In this document: positions 6,277-9,478 of the stretch, piece after piece
Layout of the letters: each line of letters opens with the position of its first letter
Numbering within the stretch: the stretch's first letter is position 1
NCBI GenBank assembly: GCA_011390535.1
Contig: JAABSF010000074.1
Coordinates: 1-9,478, forward strand
From: Deltaproteobacteria bacterium
GTDB lineage: Bacteria > Myxococcota_A > Polyangia > HGW-17 > SLPX01
Direction of reading: 5' to 3'
Length of the DNA stretch: 9,478 bases
Notes under the pieces: model-generated
Databases searched by the model: none
The model's input: the letters and a program-made list of their open reading frames with translations, nothing else
What the model was told of the DNA's origin: nothing
Made by a program: the position numbers and the translations under genes

Positions 6277-6738
6277 ATGACCGGATTCAAAATAAATAGG
6301 TCTTCTTTTCTTATAATCCTCACAACTCTTTCTCTTTCGTGCGAAACGATCGAGCCGGAAATCATCATAGTAAACGAAATCGGCAACCATGTTTTAGTCA
6401 AAGACATAAGCTTCAACGGGTGCTTGTGGACTTCGGTTTTGGCGTATGGTGAAACCACCAGCCCCAAACAATGCATGAGCGGACCCGGCCGGATCAGATT
6501 CCAAAGATTCGATGTTGAAGAATACTGTAGGATTCAAGCCGAACAGGGGTATATCGACAGCATCTGCTATTGCGATGATCCGATAGAAGACCCAACCCTG
6601 ATCAATGACATCCCCCTCTGGTTCAGGTACCAGACCATAAAGACCAGGACAGCCAAGCTGGGGCATTTCCATATATTCATATTGACCACCGAAGATCAGG
6701 AACAGGACTTCTCGGCACCCGGCCCATTTGGACATTGA
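6277..6738 (+). CDS. Second predicted lipoprotein, 153 aa, family not recognised
   Basis: The signal peptide is MTGFKINRSSFLIILTTLSLSC, with lipobox LSLSC and lipidation at Cys22, followed by ETIEP. The mature part carries cysteines at 49, 66, 84, 97 and 99, including a CYCDD motif (97-101). It also has FNGCLWTSVLAYGE (46-59) and IPLWFRYQTI (111-120). The C-terminus HFHIFILTTEDQEQDFSAPG looks like a closing beta-strand. It is unlike the first lipoprotein in sequence, but similar in size, lipidation and cysteine number (both have five after the lipidated one). The ATG at 6277 has no strong ribosome site and lies 9 bases after the upstream stop, so translational coupling is likely. Its stop is 22 bases before the receptor ATG. 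Its function is unknown; partnership with the receptor is inferred from the operon. Confidence 0.74.
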   Translation: MTGFKINRSSFLIILTTLSLSCETIEPEIIIVNEIGNHVLVKDISFNGCLWTSVLAYGETTSPKQCMSGPGRIRFQRFDVEEYCRIQAEQGYIDSICYCDDPIEDPTLINDIPLWFRYQTIKTRTAKLGHFHIFILTTEDQEQDFSAPGPFGH

Positions 6739-6760
6739 GGGCACCGGTAATGGAAAGAGC

Positions 6761-8872
6761 ATGAATCCAACTCTCATCATATTGCTTTTGGCATTGCTGA
6801 CCGAAGGCGCATTCCCCGACTCAGGGACAAAACCTGAAACACGACCAGGCCCCGATGCACCTCCATCGAACACGGAAAAACAATCCAAGAAACCCGGCTC
6901 TAAGGAAAAAAGCTCCCTTTCTAAGAGCAAAAACAAGCCTGTTAAAGAATCTTCAAAAAAAGCCGGTGGAAAGGAAAAAAGCAGCACTCCTTATGAGACC
7001 CGTTCTTCCGCGGAATCAAAAACCTCGGGTGATGGTCGTGCTCGTCAAAACAAAAAGTCTGCTCCCCCGGAAGATGTAGAATCAGACCCCCCGGAAGATG
7101 CAGAGTCGGCTCCCAGTATTCAAGAGACTGTCGTAACGGCCCGTCCTTCACCTGGAAAAGATCACACTGCAGCGGTCACCAGCGTAAAAGGCTCGAATAT
7201 CCGCCGCTCCACCAGAACAAGCACCATTGAGGCGCTGTCCCAAGAATCAGCCGGTATATATGTCCCCGGTCGAGGGGTTGGTTTTCACGGTGTCGCAGGG
7301 GGTGCTTCGGGTGCAATACATATCCGGGGGTTGGGCGGGAGCCCCAACTCCCAAGTGCTTGTGGTTGAAAACGGCGTGCCTGATGCTCAGGGTATATTCG
7401 GCCACCCTATTCCAGATGCATATGTTCCCTTTCTGATAGATGAAGTTCGTGTTGTGATGGGCGGTGATTCGGTGCTCTACGGGAGCAATGCTGTGGGAGG
7501 CGTAATAATCATAAGGGATCGATGGCGCACCACAAGGGGCTGGGAGCTGAATAATGAAACAGCTTTTGGTAGCTACAACACAATAAAAGAGACTGTCTCT
7601 TTTTTGGGACGATGGAAGAGCTTCGACCTAGCGGCTGCATTCCATGCAAGAAAGAGTGACGGACACCGTGACGGGGCGGGAGGCGCGAACAAAGTAGCGA
7701 ACCTGACGGTTCGCTGGCGTATAAACCCAAAGCTTAATCTAACACTGCGAAACAAAGCAATTCATCTGTCCGGAACCGATCCCGGACCAATCACACATCC
7801 AAATGATGATCATTGGTACGATGTCCTGCGCGACAATTTTTACCTCAAGCTCGACTGGGATAAAGAGTGGTTCCAGCTCCATGTAGTGTCCTTTGCAAAC
7901 ATCGGAATTCATCGCCTCTACGACGGTTTCTTTTCACTGGACACCACTGCAGGAGGTTTTGGTGAGTGGAAAGTAAAAGTCTTAGACAACCTCCGTTTTC
8001 TTTTGGGTGTGGGCACAGAGTGGCTGAACGGTCATGTAGAGAATCGAATCCAAAACGAGGTGTTCCCTGTGGAAACATTCGGGAATGTGTCGTCGTATGG
8101 ACAAATCGACTACCGACCACATTCCAGCGTGCATCTCGTAGCGGGCGGTCGGTTGATGTACAACACAAAATTCGGTGGAGTCATAATGGCAAAAGCCGGG
8201 GCAACCTGGGAACCCTGGAGAGGTTTTTTTCTACGCTCAAGGTTTACCCGCAACTTCCGGCAACCCACACTTCGCGAGCTATATCTTCCCTTCCCAACGG
8301 CTAACCCCGACCTCCAACCGGAAATCTCTCACAACTGGGATTTCAGCGTTACATGGGAGCACAAAAAACTGAAACTATCTGCCACAACTTACTACTCCTC
8401 GGTAAAGAATCTCATAAAATACTTCGGTGCCTGGCCAAGCGCTGAAGTAGTCAATATTGATAAGGTGGAAGTCTTCGGCGTAGAGGGCTTGGCGCAACTG
8501 AAAAACCTGGGCCCCTTAGGTTTCAAAATAACGGGAAATTGGCAAGATGTAGGCCGCTATACAAAACAAAACCCCGACGCAAAAATCAATTTTCAGATGG
8601 ACGCGCGACACAGACACAAAAACCACTCTTTTTTGGGCACAGTGAGCGGTGAGTGGGTACACGGACTGTACATGAACAACTATAAGAGAGACCCTTTGCC
8701 CAATGTCTTCTTTATAGACATGTCTCTGCGATATCGATACAGATATGCCTCAGGATCTTCATTGGAACCCTATATTGTGTTGCGAAACATCCTGGACAAC
8801 CGCTATGCATACATAGAAGGTTACTTGATGCCGGGTTTTAATATAATGGCAGGGATAAAGACGACCCTCTAA
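6761..8872 (+). CDS. TonB-dependent outer-membrane receptor with long disordered N-terminal extension, 703 aa
   Basis: ATG 6761 is chosen because GGAAAGAG precedes it and it begins a clean signal peptide (MNPTLIILLLALLTEG). The frame could also open at TTG 6728, overlapping the lipoprotein. Residues ~20-118 are Lys/Ser/Pro-rich, with repeated GKEKSS-like and PPEDxES units, and look disordered. A TonB box follows (QETVVTA, 121-127). The plug domain runs ~145-252, with IHIRGLGG (186-193) and the hallmark VVMGGDSVLYGSNAVGGVI (231-249). The rest is a beta-barrel with FTRNFRQPTLRELYLPFP and the typical final strands VLRNILDNRYAYIEGYLMPGFNIMAGIKTTL at the C-terminus. Such receptors import siderophores, cobalamin, heme, metal chelates or glycans using TonB energy; the substrate is not visible here. 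The two lipoproteins directly upstream probably assist it. No TonB/ExbBD genes are in view. Confidence 0.92.
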   Translation: MNPTLIILLLALLTEGAFPDSGTKPETRPGPDAPPSNTEKQSKKPGSKEKSSLSKSKNKPVKESSKKAGGKEKSSTPYETRSSAESKTSGDGRARQNKKSAPPEDVESDPPEDAESAPSIQETVVTARPSPGKDHTAAVTSVKGSNIRRSTRTSTIEALSQESAGIYVPGRGVGFHGVAGGASGAIHIRGLGGSPNSQVLVVENGVPDAQGIFGHPIPDAYVPFLIDEVRVVMGGDSVLYGSNAVGGVIIIRDRWRTTRGWELNNETAFGSYNTIKETVSFLGRWKSFDLAAAFHARKSDGHRDGAGGANKVANLTVRWRINPKLNLTLRNKAIHLSGTDPGPITHPNDDHWYDVLRDNFYLKLDWDKEWFQLHVVSFANIGIHRLYDGFFSLDTTAGGFGEWKVKVLDNLRFLLGVGTEWLNGHVENRIQNEVFPVETFGNVSSYGQIDYRPHSSVHLVAGGRLMYNTKFGGVIMAKAGATWEPWRGFFLRSRFTRNFRQPTLRELYLPFPTANPDLQPEISHNWDFSVTWEHKKLKLSATTYYSSVKNLIKYFGAWPSAEVVNIDKVEVFGVEGLAQLKNLGPLGFKITGNWQDVGRYTKQNPDAKINFQMDARHRHKNHSFLGTVSGEWVHGLYMNNYKRDPLPNVFFIDMSLRYRYRYASGSSLEPYIVLRNILDNRYAYIEGYLMPGFNIMAGIKTTL

Positions 8873-8886
8873 GGGCTGACTCAAAA
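8870..8886 (+). repeat. 17-bp sequence inversely repeated at 5-21
   Basis: TAAGGGCTGACTCAAAA spans the receptor stop codon. It is the exact reverse complement of positions 5-21 and shares the AGGGCYGACTCAA core with 634-646. Chance identity of 17 bases in a window this size is unlikely, so it may be the end of a dispersed element. Confidence 0.4.
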
Positions 8887-9059
8887 ATAACAAACCAAAA
8901 AACAACAGACCCAAAGACGACAGACCCAAAGATGACAAACCCAAAGACGACAGACCCAAAGATGACAAACCCAAAGACAACAGACCCAAAGATGACAAAC
9001 CCAAAGACAACAGACCCAAAGACGACAGACCAAAAAACGACAAACCCAAAGACAACAAA
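8880..9059 (+). repeat. 15-bp tandem array (12 units) containing the methyltransferase start codons
   Basis: Units of the form CCCAAAGAYRACARA run head to tail from 8880, the first degenerate. Units at 8910-8999 alternate between an ACGACAGA or ACAACAGA type and an ATGACAAA type, giving a 30-bp higher-order period. The 15-bp length keeps the frame and encodes PKTTD/PKMTN pentapeptides continuous with the downstream methyltransferase. The top strand has no T from 8889 to 9062 except at 8933, 8963 and 8993, the middle bases of the three in-frame ATGs. There are no spacers, so it is not a CRISPR array. Confidence 0.9.
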
Positions 9060-9478
9060 CCCTAGAATAGAGTACTTCGATAGCATCGCCACAAAATGGG
9101 ATGGGTGGATAGACCACGATAAAACTCAGCAGATTCTAAAAACAGGCCTGAACAGATTCCAGATAGCCCCACATGAAACTATTGTGGATATGGGCTGCGG
9201 GACAGGCAACCTGACTCAATCCATACTCTCGATTCTCGGCCCCGCAGGGAGCGTTTTCGCTGTAGATATTTCTCCCGAAATGCTCAATATAGCACAAGAA
9301 AAGATTTCCGATCCAAGAGTAAGCTGGGTTAACGCGGACGGCGCCAAGTTGCCCTTGGAAAATGAAACTGTAGATCGAGCTGTTTTCTATTCGGTCTGGC
9401 CTCATTTTCACCACCCCGAAGAAGTCATAAAAGAATGCCGGCGGTACTTGAAACCCAAGGCATTTTTTCATATCTGGC
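8932..9478 (+). CDS. Class I SAM-dependent methyltransferase with repeat-encoded N-terminus, 3' end outside window
   Basis: The frame is open from 8842, but its first ATG is at 8932 inside the tandem array; 8962 and 8992 are alternatives, and none has a Shine-Dalgarno site. From 8932, residues 1-44 are PKTTD/PKMTN repeats, then a typical methyltransferase begins at about residue 45 (RIEYFDSIATKWDGW). Motif I is VDMGCGTGN (85-93), the ribose-binding acid is in AVDIS (110-114), and NADGAKLP (135-141) and WPHFHHPEEVIKECRRYLKPKAFFHIW follow up to the window edge. The usual KPGG turn is KPKA. Small methyltransferases with this FDxxAxxWD start and PHF motif often sit near metal or cofactor transport genes; here the receptor stop is 59 bases upstream. 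The substrate is unknown. The core fold is secure, the exact start is not. Confidence 0.78.
   Translation, partial: MTNPKTTDPKMTNPKTTDPKMTNPKTTDPKTTDQKTTNPKTTNPRIEYFDSIATKWDGWIDHDKTQQILKTGLNRFQIAPHETIVDMGCGTGNLTQSILSILGPAGSVFAVDISPEMLNIAQEKISDPRVSWVNADGAKLPLENETVDRAVFYSVWPHFHHPEEVIKECRRYLKPKAFFHIW

Noticed and set aside
6394..6987. Minus-strand 197-codon frame opposite the second lipoprotein and receptor start
   Set aside because: It spans two well-supported genes on the other strand and shows no recognisable motif.
8880..9059. Possible CRISPR array
   Set aside because: The 15-bp units abut with no spacers and encode a continuous pentapeptide repeat in frame with a methyltransferase.

Overview
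The window looks like a piece of a Gram-negative bacterial chromosome. It has two predicted lipoproteins with lipobox cysteines, a TonB-dependent outer-membrane receptor, and envelope-type glycosyltransferases. One lipoprotein starts Cys-Gly-Asp-Asp-Asp, and the operons are compact with mixed ATG/GTG/TTG starts. This style is reminiscent of deltaproteobacterial, myxobacterial or bradymonad-like lineages, but that placement is a low-confidence guess made without any search. Apart from the GC-rich proline-repeat tract, base composition is middling.

Layout, left to right. (1) Positions 3-494 (+) hold the 3' part of a class I SAM methyltransferase whose last ~30 codons look unnatural. (2) Positions 495-642 are a GC-richer gap without a convincing gene. 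It ends in an 18-bp sequence that is an inverted near-copy of positions 7-24, so a small insertion element or remnant is possible. (3) A leftward operon of three genes runs from 5423 to 643. First is a proline-repeat protein with a C-terminal zinc ribbon, then a GT39-type membrane glycosyltransferase carrying an acidic low-complexity insert and an added PA14-like domain, then a glycosyltransferase-2-like/methyltransferase fusion with an apparently degenerate glycosyltransferase half. Together they suggest synthesis or modification of a cell-surface glycan. (4) Positions 5424-5763 are a divergent control region with an extended -10 promoter for the leftward operon, a leader hairpin, and overlapping AT/GC palindromes in front of the rightward operon. 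(5) A rightward operon of two cysteine-containing lipoproteins of unrecognised family and a TonB-dependent receptor runs from 5764 to 8872. It is probably an uptake system whose substrate cannot be read from sequence. (6) A 15-bp tandem array (8880-9059) runs in frame into another class I methyltransferase, which is cut by the window end. The only start codons for that gene lie inside the repeat units.

The most unusual theme is repeat expansion. Four independent in-frame short tandem repeats (9, 12, 15 and 21/24 bp) sit in three different genes. The array at 8880-9059 is the strangest: its top strand is almost free of T, and the only three T residues from 8889 to 9062 are the middle bases of three alternative ATG start codons. 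No tRNA, rRNA, CRISPR array, recognisable transposase or convincing intrinsic terminator was seen.
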